Positions 1-10,106 of a stretch of 64,000 nt of DNA are shown here, piece by piece (the stretch's first letter is position 1; every line of letters begins with the position of its first letter). The DNA is taken from assembly GCA_949752795.1 (NCBI GenBank), contig OX457058.1:170626223-170690222 (forward strand), given 5' to 3'. The position numbers and the translations under genes are program-made. The DNA is from Hyperoodon ampullatus. Its lineage: Eukaryota; Chordata; Mammalia; Artiodactyla; Ziphiidae. The notes beneath the pieces were generated by a model that did not search any database, was not told where the DNA came from, and was given only the letters and a program-made list of their open reading frames with translations.

Positions 1-9
1 ATCAAAACA

Positions 10-90
10 CCCAGGCTGATGGGGACAAAGCAACTTGCCTAAGCTCACCCACAAGCAGAAGGGGCTAGGGCTGGACTCCACCCCGGAAGT
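10..90 (-). repeat. MIR SINE relic
   Basis: The stretch 'caacttgcctaagctcac' followed by a GC-rich 'gggctagggctgga' matches the reverse complement of the MIR core (acttgcccaaggtcacacagc). It is an ancient tRNA-derived SINE with no expected function. The copy is diverged and short, so the call is tentative. Confidence 0.45.
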
Positions 91-650
91 ACTGATTGCA
101 AGGCTCCTGTGCTCTCCAGAGGGCTGAGGGTGGGTCTGCCTTTGGACGAAGCCCTCCAGGGTTCAACCACAACCTGCCGAACTGACTGCAGGAATCTAAA
201 CCTGGCCTTGGCCTTTGTGATTTACAGAAATCCAAATGGCGGACAAGAACTGCCATTGATTCCTCAGGGCGACCTGTCACTCAGATCTGCTGATGCCTCA
301 GGACCTCATCTGCCTGAGGCTTCAAAACTGGGGGTCAAAGGAGTGAAGGAAACGTTCAGAGCCCCTTCTGAGGGAGGGATGCTCGTCCTTACAGCTCTGC
401 TTCCCTGCATGCTCCCTTCGCTGTCAGACACCCCCATGTTTCACAGCCCCCTCCCCTGCAGCAGCATGCAGCAGTGCACATTTATGCAAACCCCACCTAC
501 AGCTTCTGCAAAGATGGTCATATGGGCAGCAGCTGGGACTCCCAAGTTCCTTTCTATAGGATCTGAAAAGGAGCAAGAATTACCCATGTCCTGCTTCCCC
601 CAGTGGCCTTGAATGGGTAATGGAGGGGAAACAGCAGATCCAAGTTGCAG
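91..650. other. Single-copy DNA, no gene seen
   Basis: No repeat family, splice-flanked exon or recognisable protein is seen here. A 167-codon open frame at 109-612 has no similarity I recognise and runs through ordinary noncoding sequence, so it is not called a gene. Confidence 0.5.
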
Positions 651-659
651 TTTTCTTTT

Positions 660-885
660 CAAGATAAAACATGGAAGCTTTGGAGCCAGATGGGCCAGAA
701 TTTGAGACACAGGTCTTTTGCTTCCCTCTGTGGGACCGATGGCAATTCTTTTAAGTTCTCAGAGCTTCAGCTTTCTAGCCTGTATAAAGGGGAGCCCTGT
801 GGGCCTGTTGTAAAGATCTGAAATAGTGTGTGTGAAGTCACCAGCACAGGGCCTGGCACATGGACGCTCACAGCTAGGACTGGGG
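660..885 (+). repeat. MIR SINE
   Basis: The order 'gctttctagcctgtataaagggg', then 'gggcctgttgtaaagat', then 'gcacagggcctggcacatgg' follows the second half of the MIR consensus (cctcatctgtaaaatgggg, gttgtgaggatt, cagtgcctggcacat). It is an old and inert SINE copy. Confidence 0.7.
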
Positions 886-986
886 ATCAAAATATCAGCA
901 TGGAGGGATAAGAATCTTCTAATTTCTTGCCACCTGAGACCAGAATTTGGTACATGTTTTGCAATGGGAAAATACACTTTAATCAC

Positions 987-1022
987 ATTTTATTTTATTT
1001 TATTTTACTTTATTTTATTTTA
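987..1022. repeat. (TTTTA)n simple repeat
   Basis: About seven imperfect TTTTA units, one interrupted by 'ac', lie directly 5' of 'cagggtttg'. It is a pentanucleotide microsatellite and may vary in length between individuals. Confidence 0.9.
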
Positions 1023-1169
1023 CAGGGTTTGTTATAAGGATGATAATGATGAGATGGAGGTGAAGGGGAAGTGATAATACTAGCAATAGTTCATGGAGCA
1101 GTTAGCATGCAGTAAGCCTTTCCCCACCTCTCCTCGTGTCAGGGCTCCTGGCCACCCAGCTCAGTAGGT

Positions 1170-1420
1170 AACCTAGGAAGGATCAGGGCTCGGGCCACAG
1201 TGCCTGTGTTCACGTCCCGGCTCCTCTGTTCTCTGGATGCATGACCTGGGGTGACCTGCTTCGCCTCTCTGTGCATCAGTTTTCTGACCTGGAAAATAGT
1301 TTAACAATTGTACCAGCCTCCTAGGTTTGAGAGGAGTCTGTGAAATGATGCACAGAAAGTGCTAGAACAGTGACTACCATGTAGTGAGTGCTCAGTACAC
1401 TTAAGCTAGTACTGTCTCCA
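1170..1420 (+). repeat. MIR SINE, nearly full length
   Basis: MIR landmarks occur in order: 'cacgtcccggctcctctg', 'gacctggggtgacctgctt', 'cctctctgtgcatcagtttt', 'gaggagtctgtgaaatgat', 'agtgctagaacagtgact' and 'gtgagtgctcagtac'. It is followed at about 1420-1465 by 'aatcacttgcccaaggtcac', which is a second MIR piece on the opposite strand. Confidence 0.75.
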
Positions 1421-1469
1421 TTTGACAATCACTTGCCCAAGGTCACCCGGCTCATCAGTAGTAACTTTT

Positions 1470-1630
1470 ATGTATTTATTATATTTATTATTATTATTTT
1501 AAAGGAATAAATAATAAACCTCACAAGCCATTCCTGAGCACATGTTGTAGACCAGGCAGGGTAATAGGTAGGGATGTGAGATGTGAAGGGAAACACTTTC
1601 CAAAGGCAGTCACTCGCCTCCCCAACTACT
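1470..1630. other. AT-rich tract and single-copy DNA
   Basis: An imperfect TTA/ATT-rich run at 1474-1520 is followed by single-copy sequence up to the LTR that begins near 1628. No gene is seen. Confidence 0.5.
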
Positions 1631-2308
1631 ATGGACTGAACTGTGTCCCCAAAATGCATAGGTTGAAGTCCTCACCCCCAAAATGACTGTATTTGGAAAT
1701 AGAGTTTTAGGAGGTAATTAAGGTTAAAAGAGGTCATAAGGGTGGGGCCCTAATCCAACAGGATTGGGGGCCTTATAAGAAAGAAATCTCTCTTTCCCTC
1801 TACCCTCCACCTCTCTCTCCTCTCTCAGCTCTTCAGTTTTATTTTTTTTATTTTTAATTTTTTAAAATTTTTATTGGATAATAAAACACACTTTACAATA
1901 GTGTGTTGTTACACACTTTACAATAGCGTGTTCGTTTCTACTGTACAGCAAAGTGAATCAGCTATACGTATACATATATCCCCTCTTTTTTGGATTTCCT
2001 TCCCATTTATGTCACCACAGAGCACTGAGCAGAGTTCCCTGTGCTATACAGTAGGTTCTCACTAGTTATCTATTTTATACATAGTATCTCCCCTCTCAGC
2101 TCTTCCACATGAGCACACAAGAGGTCATGTGGACACAGAGGGAGAAAGAAGCTATCTAAAACCAGGATGAGGGCTTTCAATAGAAACCAAACTTGCTGGC
2201 ACCTTGATCTTGAACTTCCAGGTCCCAGAACCATGAGAAAACACGTTCTGTCTCTTAAAACCCCCAGAATGTGGTATTTCGTTATGGCAGCCTCAGCTGA
2301 CTAAGATG
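1628..2308 (+). mobile_element. MaLR-type solitary LTR (MST/MLT1 group), split by an L1
   Basis: The left half starts 'tatggactgaactgtgtccc' and includes 'gggtggggccctaatccaac' and 'ccttataagaaagaaat'. The right half (from 2093) holds 'gctggcaccttgatcttgaa' and ends 'ggcagcctcagctgactaag'. This is the order of a MaLR (ERVL-derived) LTR in sense orientation. No internal retroviral coding region is present. The two halves are separated by the L1 insertion at 1835-2092. Confidence 0.8.
1835..2092 (-). mobile_element. 5'-truncated LINE-1, 3' UTR only
   Basis: A poly-T/AT tract near 1838-1870 marks the poly(A) tail of a minus-strand insertion. It is followed by L1 3' UTR landmarks: 'cagcaaagtgaatcagctat', 'agagttccctgtgctataca' and 'ttatctattttatacatagt'. 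A perfect 13-bp target-site duplication, ctctcagctcttc, sits at 1822-1834 and 2093-2105. Inside, a unit of about 25 bp beginning 'acacactttacaatag' occurs twice head to tail (1886-1910 and 1911-1936). Confidence 0.93.
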
Positions 2309-2339
2309 CCAACATAATCAGGTTCTGTTAACAAAGTAG

Positions 2340-2765
2340 ATACTAGATGGGCAACAAGAGTTTGTACCACTCAAAACCATGCAGTGACACATAACAATTA
2401 AAAAGACAAGGCCCACCTCTAAGAACTGGTGTGGAAATATGACCAAGACAAGATGTTGAATAGAAAGGCAAGTTGTAGAACAATTCATAAAGTATAGTCA
2501 CTGTATGCCAAACAAAATACACACACACACTCACAGACAAGTACAAAACAGTGCTATGTATTTCTGTTGGACCTTATTTAACTATATAATATACAGAAAA
2601 AGTTCAAGAAAACTAGACTCATCAAACTAGTTTCCTTGACTACTTCCAAAGAGAAGACTAACATGGGAAGGGTCAAGAAACACTTTAGCTTTATGTGCAG
2701 TTTTTAACTTTTACACTGAAAGTATAGTCATGCATTGTGTTTCTTGAGGACTAAAAAAAAGTAAT
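2340..2765 (+). mobile_element. Old L1M 3' end
   Basis: 'gaaaggcaagttgtagaaca', then a variable segment with a short CA run, then 'atacagaaaaagttcaagaa' and an A-rich end near 2752-2790 follow the 3' part of an old L1M/L1ME element. No open reading frame survives. Confidence 0.6.
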
Positions 2766-4435
2766 AAAATTTATAAAAAGAAAAAAAAAGAAGGAACGTC
2801 TTCTCTGATGTGATCTATGCCTCCATCAAACACATAAAAGCTGCTGGCATAATTGTCTAATGCCTCTTCACCCCACACCCCATTACAGTTCTTAAATGAA
2901 AGACTTTTTGAAAAGAGGAAGACGGCAAAGGGGATGAGAGGGTGGTGAAATCCATTAGATAGTTTGCAGAGAGGAGAGGAGGGCTGCAGCAAACAAGAGG
3001 AGAGATAAAATTGGATCAAAGCCTATAACGTAAGAGGCATCAGTATTTGACGCACGTGCTCTCGTTGAATTTTCACAGCAGCGCTGCTGAGCATTAACCC
3101 AGTCCTGCAGAGACCCAGTCCCCCCAGCCCCCTGGCACTGCCCTCTTTCTGAAAAGCAGATCGGACAGTAACTCACTCTTCTTGGCAAGATGCAGCCTGC
3201 GCTCCTTGGCTGGTGCATCTCCTCTGGGGTCATCTGGCACGCTCTGTCCTGAGGTTGGCACAGCAGGAGCCAGTGGCAGCCCTCAGCCTTCACACCCTGG
3301 GCTCCTGAGTGCCTTCTGTGTCCTTAGAAGGCCAACCTCCCTCCTTCTGCTAACCCAACACCAAAGCCAGGCTGACACACTTGGGTGGGGCCAGCCTCAA
3401 CGACCCAAGTGAGCCATCTCCTGAAGCGACAGTGACAGGGCCAAGAGCTTCTTGGAAGTACATGGGTCACAGTCCAAAGACTGGGGCACCAAAAAGATCA
3501 TCTCTTCAAAGTGTGTTTAAAACCAAAAGGTTTCCTTTTGAAGGGAACTGGGAAAACCCAGACCCCATGGTTCATAGCGTCCTTCACACAACAAGTGGAT
3601 GAGAATATTTTGTTTTATGACAGAGGGGAATGGTGAGTGCAAGACAGAGCAAAGGGATGTTTTTATGGATGTTGCTGTTTGTTTCATATTAATTGGTTTT
3701 TTTAAGTTGAAAATAATGTTTGCATGTGGTAGAAGAAAGGTAAGCCAAACAGAAGGATATTCACTAGAATCAAATCTCCTTCCCACCCTAGAATTAAATG
3801 CTATTATCAATGTCTTGTGTCTCCTTACACATACACACATGTATATGTGCACACACATCTGCTTTTTCATGCATACAAAAGTACTTTCATAGTAGACAAA
3901 TACCATTCAGCGTTTCATTTTTTAATTGACAATGTATAAAGAAAATATGGATGAGGAGATTTCCCACCCCTAAATCATCTCAAGACCTAGCTAGACCTTG
4001 GTCTAAGATGTATAATCTGATATTGCTTGAAATGTAATATGAAGATGGTTTATGAAGGGGTGGGTATCAGGCTACAGAGGCCCCCAAGGAAGTAGAACAA
4101 GTGTGTAGCAGGGGGACCCTTGGTGACCAGTGACAAACGCAAGACCTGAATGACAGGTACAAGTTCTGTTATAAACTAGTTATAAAATGCTGGAGGAAGA
4201 AGGGATTGGTTCTGAATGGAAGCATCCGGAAGGTGGGCCATGACGTGTCCCCCTCTCAGGCTGGAGGTCCTTTTCCATTCACAGGGGTATGGAATCACCC
4301 TTTCACGACATGTGGCCTGAGCTGGTGTAGAAGGCGGCCTAAAATGTTTCAGATTTGAGAAAGTATCACATATCACACTGCAGTGCAGTCTGGGCAGCAT
4401 CTCCTAACTGAATACACTAATATTTCTGCAGAAAA
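2766..4435. other. Single-copy DNA, no gene seen
   Basis: About 1.7 kb of mostly unique sequence. A short CA/TG-rich stretch lies near 3830-3860. Open frames such as 2955-3293 (minus) and 3517-3906 (minus) match no protein I recognise. I see no convincing exon. Confidence 0.5.
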
Positions 4436-4749
4436 GATTTTCAATAATTTTCCGTTATTAAAGCTTTTTGAATTCAGAAATGAGTATATGGGATTGTGGA
4501 CCTTAGTAAAAGACCTAATTCAAAGAGAAGAATATTAAATCCAATAAAAAGGAGTCAGATTCAAGAAGCAATTGGCCAGAAATGAAATTAGTAAATATGC
4601 TGCTAAATCTAAACAAACACTGTTTGTATAAAATTTTTTAAATTCATGAATTGGGAGAATTTTAAACACAAGAAAGAACTACTTGACAAAAATTAGAGGA
4701 AAATTGGGAGGTGGAAGATAAGAGTTAAAACACTCTAAAATCATTGCAT

Positions 4750-4901
4750 GAAACAGAAACAGAATCACAGACATAGAAAACAAGTTATATATATATATAT
4801 ATATTCTATATATATTCTACATATATAACTAAATCACTTTGCTATACACCAGAAACTAACTCAACTCTGTAAATCAACTATACTTCAATAAAATGAATAA
4901 A
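4750..4901 (+). mobile_element. Short LINE-1 3' end insertion
   Basis: The body contains L1 3' UTR landmarks ('agaatcacagacatag', 'aatcactttgctatacacca', 'aaatcaactatacttcaata') and ends in an A-rich tail. The flanks are taaaatcattgcat (4736-4749) and taaaatcattgtat (4902-4915), a 14-bp target-site duplication with one mismatch. An (AT)n run at 4786-4826 lies within it. Confidence 0.9.
4786..4826. repeat. (AT)n microsatellite inside an L1 3' UTR
   Basis: Alternating TA with two 'ttc' interruptions. It lies at the TA-rich site typical of this L1 3' UTR, which also has AT runs at 57776-57797 and 57903-57920. Confidence 0.9.
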
Positions 4902-5514
4902 TAAAATCATTGTATTTTCCTGGAGGATGGCAGAAATATTTCATAATGTAGAAGTTAAGCACTCAACTTGAAAAATGTAAGGTCGAACACTAAAATGATA
5001 AAAGAATAACTTCCAAACAATCAAAAGGGGGGAAGAAGCTAATGAAGACTTGATTTAATGTTATAAAGCAGGAAAAGAGAAAAGCAGTGAGAAACCATAG
5101 TGAATAGAAAACACAGAGCCAGGTGGCAGGTCAGCCCAAATACATGCAGCAGGTATAAATGGATCAAACTCATCTATTAAAAGAGTGAGATTTTTTTTCA
5201 GAGTGAATTTTTCACGACCGAATTCTATGATGTTTCAGAGATAAAGCTAAAATAGGATGCCACAGAAATATGGAAAGTAAAGATATAGAGAAAGACATAT
5301 AAGGCAAATAAACACCAGCAGAAAGAAATCTTGTGTCAGACAGATAAAACAGTCTCAAAGATGTTATTTAACTGTGTCTCAGTTAATACAAAAAGCAAAA
5401 AGCCCAATCAGCTGTATGAAAACTCAGAATTTATAAAATAGATGAACTCCAATATATTAGTCCCAGACTTCACATTACAAGGGAAATTGTCTGCTAATGT
5501 ATCTATGTTGGCCT

Positions 5515-5850
5515 CTAGACTCCAAGCTCCTGGGAGGAAACAAGCTGTGTCTTATTAGTAGTTGCTCAATTCCCAGCACTTAGTCCGGGTCTGACTTAGA
5601 GGGTTCTTAATAAATGTTTATTGAATAAACCAGTGGTTCTCGAGCCTGGCTGCACATCAGAATCTTCTGGGAGTTTTTAAAAATACTGAGACCTGGGCCC
5701 CACCCCAGACCAATTAAAAGGAAATCTCTAGGGGTGGGGCTTCAATATGGTATATTTTTTAAAAGTTCCCCAGGTGATTCTGATGTTTGGCCAGGGCTGA
5801 GGACTGCTGGAATAAATAAATGACTGAATGACCAAATGAATGAGTGTCTC
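5515..5850 (+). repeat. L2 3' end, split by MER5A
   Basis: 'ccaagctcctgggaggaaac', 'cccagcacttagtccgggtc' and 'aataaatgtttattgaataa' follow the L2 3' end. The tandem 'aatgactgaatgaccaaatg' after 5810 is its continuation. The element is interrupted by the MER5A at 5631-5809. Confidence 0.75.
5631..5809 (+). mobile_element. MER5A (hAT-Charlie nonautonomous DNA transposon)
   Basis: It begins 'cagtggttctcgagcctggc' and ends 'gctgaggactgctg', with 'caccccagaccaattaaa' and 'ccccaggtgattctgatg' between, as in the MER5A consensus. The 8-bp duplications expected for hAT elements are gaataaac (5623-5630) and gaataaat (5810-5817), 7 of 8 identical. It is a nonautonomous element without a transposase. 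Confidence 0.95.
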
Positions 5851-6269
5851 TGATTTACAAAAGAATTCATTGCAGGATTCCTTTTAAAAGCACGTTCCCA
5901 TGGTGCATTTTCAGTGTAATTTAATTTTAAGAAATTTGATTTACACCCAATATTGCCAGGACAATCTATTTTGTAAAGCAAGGAACATCTGTATTATCTA
6001 TCACTTTTTTTTTTTTAATGGATTTGGGAATATTCTGTTTCTCCATTTAGAAGTGAGCTGGAGGCTTGAGCAAAAACTGTATCATTTCCTGTACTCTGAA
6101 AACTGCTTTCTCCCATTCTGGCATTTAGAGACTCTTTCCCGGCAATATTAAGCATGCAATTACTTAACGAGACACTGAAAGCAGTTTTGAGAAGTACAAA
6201 AACATCTTTTCTGGGCTTGCTGCTCCTGATGTTATGGGAGTGACAGATGATGAATCAAACCGAGTCCAG
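5851..6269. other. Single-copy DNA, no gene seen
   Basis: AT-rich unique sequence with a T run at 6006-6017. The open frame at 5900-6151 resembles no known protein. Confidence 0.5.
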
Positions 6270-6640
6270 CCAAGGCGTTTTAGGGTCCTCCTGTGTGCCG
6301 GCACTGTGTCGGGTGCTGGGGGCAGAGCGGGAGAGGGACTCAGGTGGGCAGCAGAAAGGAGGGCTGGCAGATGGGCATCCAGGTGTCAGGTGAGGGGGCA
6401 GAGATGGCACTTTCCTAAAGCAGCGTCCATCCAGTGCTGGGCAATGAGAAGACAGATCAAGACCTTCTGATGAACCTCAAAGAGGCTGGAATAAGGAAAC
6501 ATCTCACAGAGGAGAGCGCCTTGGAGCTCTGTCTTAACAGATGGGGAGGATGTGAAGTTGGGGGAGTGCATTCTGGCAGAGGCAACAGTGTGAGGAGTTT
6601 GGGGAACTGCAGCAGACAGAGAGTGACCCTGTGGGAATGC
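6270..6640 (-). repeat. L2 relic
   Basis: 'cctcctgtgtgccggcactg', 'gggtgctgggggcag', 'cattctggcagaggcaacag' and 'ttggggaactgcagcag' match, in order, the reverse complement of the L2 3' region (cacctactgtgtgccaggcac ... aggcagagggaacagc ... gaggaac). The open frames across it are chance. Confidence 0.75.
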
Positions 6641-6763
6641 TTCCCGGGGGTCCTCTCCCAAAACTTGAGACCCCCTCATACCCACCTTCTCCCCAGAGTC
6701 CACACTGGCCACACTGGGCGTTTATTGCTCCTTCCCGCCACCCCCCACCCACTTTCATAATTG

Positions 6764-7749
6764 CTGTATTCGTTTCCTAGGGCGGCCTGAACAAGGTACC
6801 ATAGGCTGGAGGGCTTAAAACAACAGAAACTTCTTTTCTCACAGAGAGCCTCTTCCTAGCTTTTGGTGTCACCAGCGATCTTCAGTGATCCTTGGCTTGC
6901 AAGATGGGTCATTCCAATCCTCCCTCCTCACCTGGCCTTCTCCCTGTGTGTCTTCACACCGTCTTCCCTCTGTGCCTGGCTATCTCAGTGTCCAAATTTC
7001 CCCCTTCTATAAGGACACAGTCATATTGGATTAGGGCCCGCCCTAATGACCTCATCTTAACTCGATTTCCTCTGTAAAGACCGTCTCTCCATTACAATAG
7101 CCAAGACATGGAAACAACCTAAGTGTCCATGGAGGGGTGAATGGATGAAGAAAACGTGGTATACATACAATGGAGTATCATTCAGCCATAAAAAGGAAGG
7201 GGATCCTGCCATTTGCAGCAACATGGATGGACCTTGAGGGCGTTATGCTACGTGAAATAAGTCAGACAGAAATGATCTTCACTTACATGTGGAATCTAAA
7301 ACAAAACCGAACTTAAAGATACAAAGAGCAGATTTGTGGTTACCAGAGGCAGGCATGGGAGGTGGGGCAATTGGGTAAAGTAGGTCAAAACGTACAAACT
7401 TTCAGTTATAAGATAAGTGCCTTGGGCATGTAATGTACAGCATGGTGACTATAGTTAACAATAATGTATTGTATATATGAAAGTTGCTAAGAGAGCAGCG
7501 CTTAAAAGTTCATATCACAAGAGAAAATAATTTTGATTACGTGTGGTGATGCACGGTAACTAAACTTCTTGGGTGATCATTGTGCAATACGTACATATAT
7601 CAAATTATTATGTTGCACACCTGACACTAACATGATGTTATGTGTCAATTACATCTCAATTTTTTAAAAAGACCCTGTCTCCAACTAAAGTCTAAGGGTT
7701 AAGGCCTCAGCATATCTTTTATGGGGGACACAATTCAACCCATAACAAT
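6764..7749 (-). mobile_element. MaLR-type LTR, split by an L1
   Basis: 'ggagggcttaaaacaacaga', 'ataaggacacagtcatattg' and 'gggcccgccctaatgacctc' on the left, with 'gggggacacaattcaaccca' on the right, give a MaLR LTR in reverse orientation. The two halves are separated by an L1 at 7091-7667. No internal retroviral genes are present. Confidence 0.85.
7091..7667 (+). mobile_element. 5'-truncated LINE-1 (ORF2 end plus 3' UTR)
   Basis: It starts in the ORF2 C-terminal coding part ('aatagccaagacatggaaac', 'aatggagtatcattcagcca', 'agcaacatggatggacct'), continues through a 3' UTR with 'gtacagcatggtgactatag', and ends in 'tttttaaaaa'. The target-site duplications are aaagaccgtctctcc (7076-7090) and aaagaccctgtctcc (7668-7682), 13 of 15 identical. 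The reading frame is broken. Confidence 0.93.
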
Positions 7750-8572
7750 TGTAAAAGTTGAAAGATGGCCCCATTTTTATTGTCACATCTGTCTTTTTCC
7801 CTATTTCCTTTTCTCTCCTGCCTCTGAACTATTAGAGTTTCTCCTTTCCCCCCAAATTCTGATGCTTTTGCATCATCCTCCTTCCCCCACCCACTCTCAC
7901 TGCCCACGTGATCCCTTCCCACCACCCTGGACCGTTGGCCCACCCGTGCCTTCTGCAGCCTGGGTCTCACATGAAGCCCCACCCATCTTGCCCTCTGTTC
8001 CCTCCTTGTCCCTGCAGCTCAGTGGTCCGAGCACGGCTGTCGGCCCTTTTCCCTCCAGCTGGGGTTGAGAATAGCTCTCCCTACAGACCTCAGAGTCTAT
8101 TCACTCAAGGCAACCCCGGGCCATCGGCTCCAGGTACGGTGCTTTTATGCAGCACTTTGCTGGCCTCACCTTGGGGACAATTCCACTGGGCCTCCAAATC
8201 CTCCATTTCCCCTGTTGTCAACGGCAGCATCTTAGCGGTAACCCCAGAGCATCCCCACAACCCCTCGTCCTCCTCTTTTCTCTCCCAGTTAATCCCAGCA
8301 AAGTCCAGTCTTAACTTGTCCGACTGTCCTTCAACAGGATTTCGGCTCCCCCTTCATCTGTCTCCTGGTACATTCTTGAGTGTCTGCAGCTGAAGCTGTA
8401 TTTCTTTGCTGCTTCCCTTTTCCTCTTCCCCTCTTATCATGGCTCGCTCCCTGCCTTCTTCTTTTGTTCCTCCATCTGTTATTTATATGAAGTGCCGTCC
8501 ATGTTCTTTATCCTAGAGAAATTCCCTGTCGAGGCTCGGAAGGGCCAGTGCTCCCTCTGGAACTTGGCTCGT
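7750..8572. other. Single-copy, C/T-rich DNA
   Basis: Pyrimidine-rich unique sequence. The open frame at 7908-8393 is Pro/Ser-rich because of base composition and shows no domain. No exon is supported. Confidence 0.5.
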
Positions 8573-8583
8573 CCTGCTGCTCA

Positions 8584-8868
8584 CTTTTTTGTTTTTTGTT
8601 TTTAATTTATTTGGCTGCACTGGGTCTTCGTTGCTGTGCTCGGGTTGCGGCGAGCGGGGGCTACTCTTCGTTGCGGTGCACAGGCCTCTCACTGGGATGG
8701 CTTCTCTTGTTGCGGAGCACGGGCTCTAGGCACCCGGGCTTCAGTAGTTGTTGTGGAGCACGGGCTTAGTTGCTCCGCGGCATATGGGATCTTCCCAGAC
8801 CAGAGCTCGAACCCGTGTCCCCTGCATTGGCAGGCGGATTCTTAACCACTGTGCCACCAGGGAAGCCC
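8584..8868 (-). mobile_element. CHR-type tRNA-derived SINE
   Basis: Reading the minus strand, the element starts 'cttccctggtggcacagtgg', contains the RNA polymerase III B-box region ('gttcgagc' type), and ends in an A-rich tail (T-rich at 8585-8610 on the plus strand). A perfect 11-bp target-site duplication, cctgctgctca, flanks it at 8573-8583 and 8869-8879. The family is confined to whales, hippos and ruminants. The 73-codon frame across it is a by-product. Confidence 0.95.
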
Positions 8869-9004
8869 CCTGCTGCTCAGTCTTTGCTGAGTCATTTCCA
8901 CTCATCACATGAGGGGTGTCACCTGTGTGGACAGTGCCTGGGCCGTGACCCACAGATGCCTGGGTGTGATACCACTTGGTCACTTTGGCAGGTGTACTCT
9001 TAAG

Positions 9005-9395
9005 TGATAAAGAGCTTGGCTTTGGCATCAGACAGATCAGGGTTTGGAATCTCACTGTCATTTATGCCAGGGATCCCCAACCCCTAGGCCACGGACTGAT
9101 ACGTGTCCAAGGCCTGTGAGGAACCGGGCCACACAGCAGGCGGTGAGCTTCAGGCGAGCAAGCAAAACTTCACCTGCCGCCCCCCATTTGCGCCCCATCA
9201 CTCGCGTTACCTCCTGAATCATCCCCCCTCCACCCCGTCCGTGGAAAAATTGTCTTCCACGAAACCGGTCCCTGGTGCCACAAAGGTTGGGGACCGCTGG
9301 TGTATGCCGTGTGACACTGGGCAAATTCTGTAACCTATCTAAGTGTTGCCTTCCTAATCTGTGCAAAGGAAGACAGAGCAGCATCTACCTCAGGC
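9005..9395 (+). repeat. MIR SINE, split by MER1
   Basis: The left half 'gagcttggctttggcatcag' and 'cagggtttggaatctcact' matches the MIR start. The right half 'tgtgacactgggcaaattct', 'cctaatctgtgcaaagga' continues it after the MER1 at 9068-9299. The two halves join in register once the insert is removed. Confidence 0.8.
9068..9299. mobile_element. MER1-type hAT DNA transposon
   Basis: Terminal inverted repeats are seen: 'cagggatccccaacc' at the start and 'ggttggggaccgctg' at the end. 'gaggaaccgggccacacagc' and 'ggaaaaattgtcttccacga' match the MER1A/B ends. The flanks atttatgc (9060-9067) and gtgtatgc (9300-9307) are a decayed 8-bp duplication (6 of 8). The centre is short, as in the copy at 44293-44513. 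Confidence 0.88.
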
Positions 9396-9399
9396 AGGC

Positions 9400-9870
9400 C
9401 AGGGATCTATTAGGGCCCAGCAGGAAACAGGTGGCAATTTTGAAATATAATTTAGGATTATTCAAGAAGCGTTTAGATACAAAGAGCCTATTACAAAGTG
9501 ATGGGTTGCAGCCAGCTGAAACTACCCCAGGCCTTGAGACACAGGGGCAGTGGGGAGGGGAGGGCGTAGTTACAAGAACCCAGAAGGAGAAAGTCCTAGA
9601 GAGTCAGCCACCTTGAGAGAGGAGAGCCCGATCCAGGGTCAGAGTCAGGTCTACAGCGCAGGGGTCAGGGGAATACAGACCCCCGACCCTCCCTCTTCTT
9701 GCCCTCCTGCCTCCTCTCATTGGCTGAACCCCACAGGAAGCCAGAGTCCAGGGGCCCTATCCACTTGTGCCATCAATGTCTGCCTCCCCAGCAGCCAGAA
9801 CTGTAGCGGGAAGAGTAAAGAGAGGATCTGGAGGAGCACATGGATGAATCAGCAGAGCCTGCACATCAAA
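9400..9870. repeat. Probable old interspersed repeat, family unassigned
   Basis: 'gcccagcaggaaacaggtgg', 'gattattcaagaagcgttta', 'ctcattggctgaaccccaca' and 'ggaagccagagtcc' recur in mammalian genomes in this order as far as I recall, but I cannot name the family. The short tail 9870-9930 ('cagcacctggtacatatcaa') resembles a MIR or L2 end. Confidence 0.4.
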
Positions 9871-10106
9871 CAAGGTCGGCACGTAAGACCCAGCACCTGG
9901 TACATATCAAGAGTTCAGTAAATGTGGGCAACTTTCCCCTCCTCTTCTTCATTATTATGACTATTTAGAGAAAGTAAAGCAGTCTTTCTTGACTTTTCTC
10001 TCAACAATTCTCTCTCTCCAAGAAGAGAAACTACCAGTCACAGCTTCCTCATTGAATTGTTCAGACATGCCTGCCCACTCCCAGTCCTCTTCAAAGTATC
10101 CACCAA

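Larger units (their letters stand above)
4440..5460 (+). mobile_element. Old L1/HAL1-like relic, AT-rich
   Basis: The part near 5150-5200 ('ataaatggatcaaactcatc' and then an 'attaaaag' motif) resembles the endonuclease-to-RT linker region of L1 ORF2 on the plus strand. The preceding AT-rich part resembles old L1 sequence. It is riddled with stop codons and is interrupted by a younger L1 at 4750-4901. The exact subfamily is uncertain. Confidence 0.5.

Noticed and set aside
1628..2308. Endogenous retrovirus with coding capacity
   Set aside because: Only LTR sequence of MaLR type is present; no gag, pol or env remnant lies next to any of the LTRs.
8584..8868. tRNA gene in the SINE
   Set aside because: The box-B-like motif comes from the tRNA-derived head of the SINE; the rest does not fold or read as a functional tRNA.
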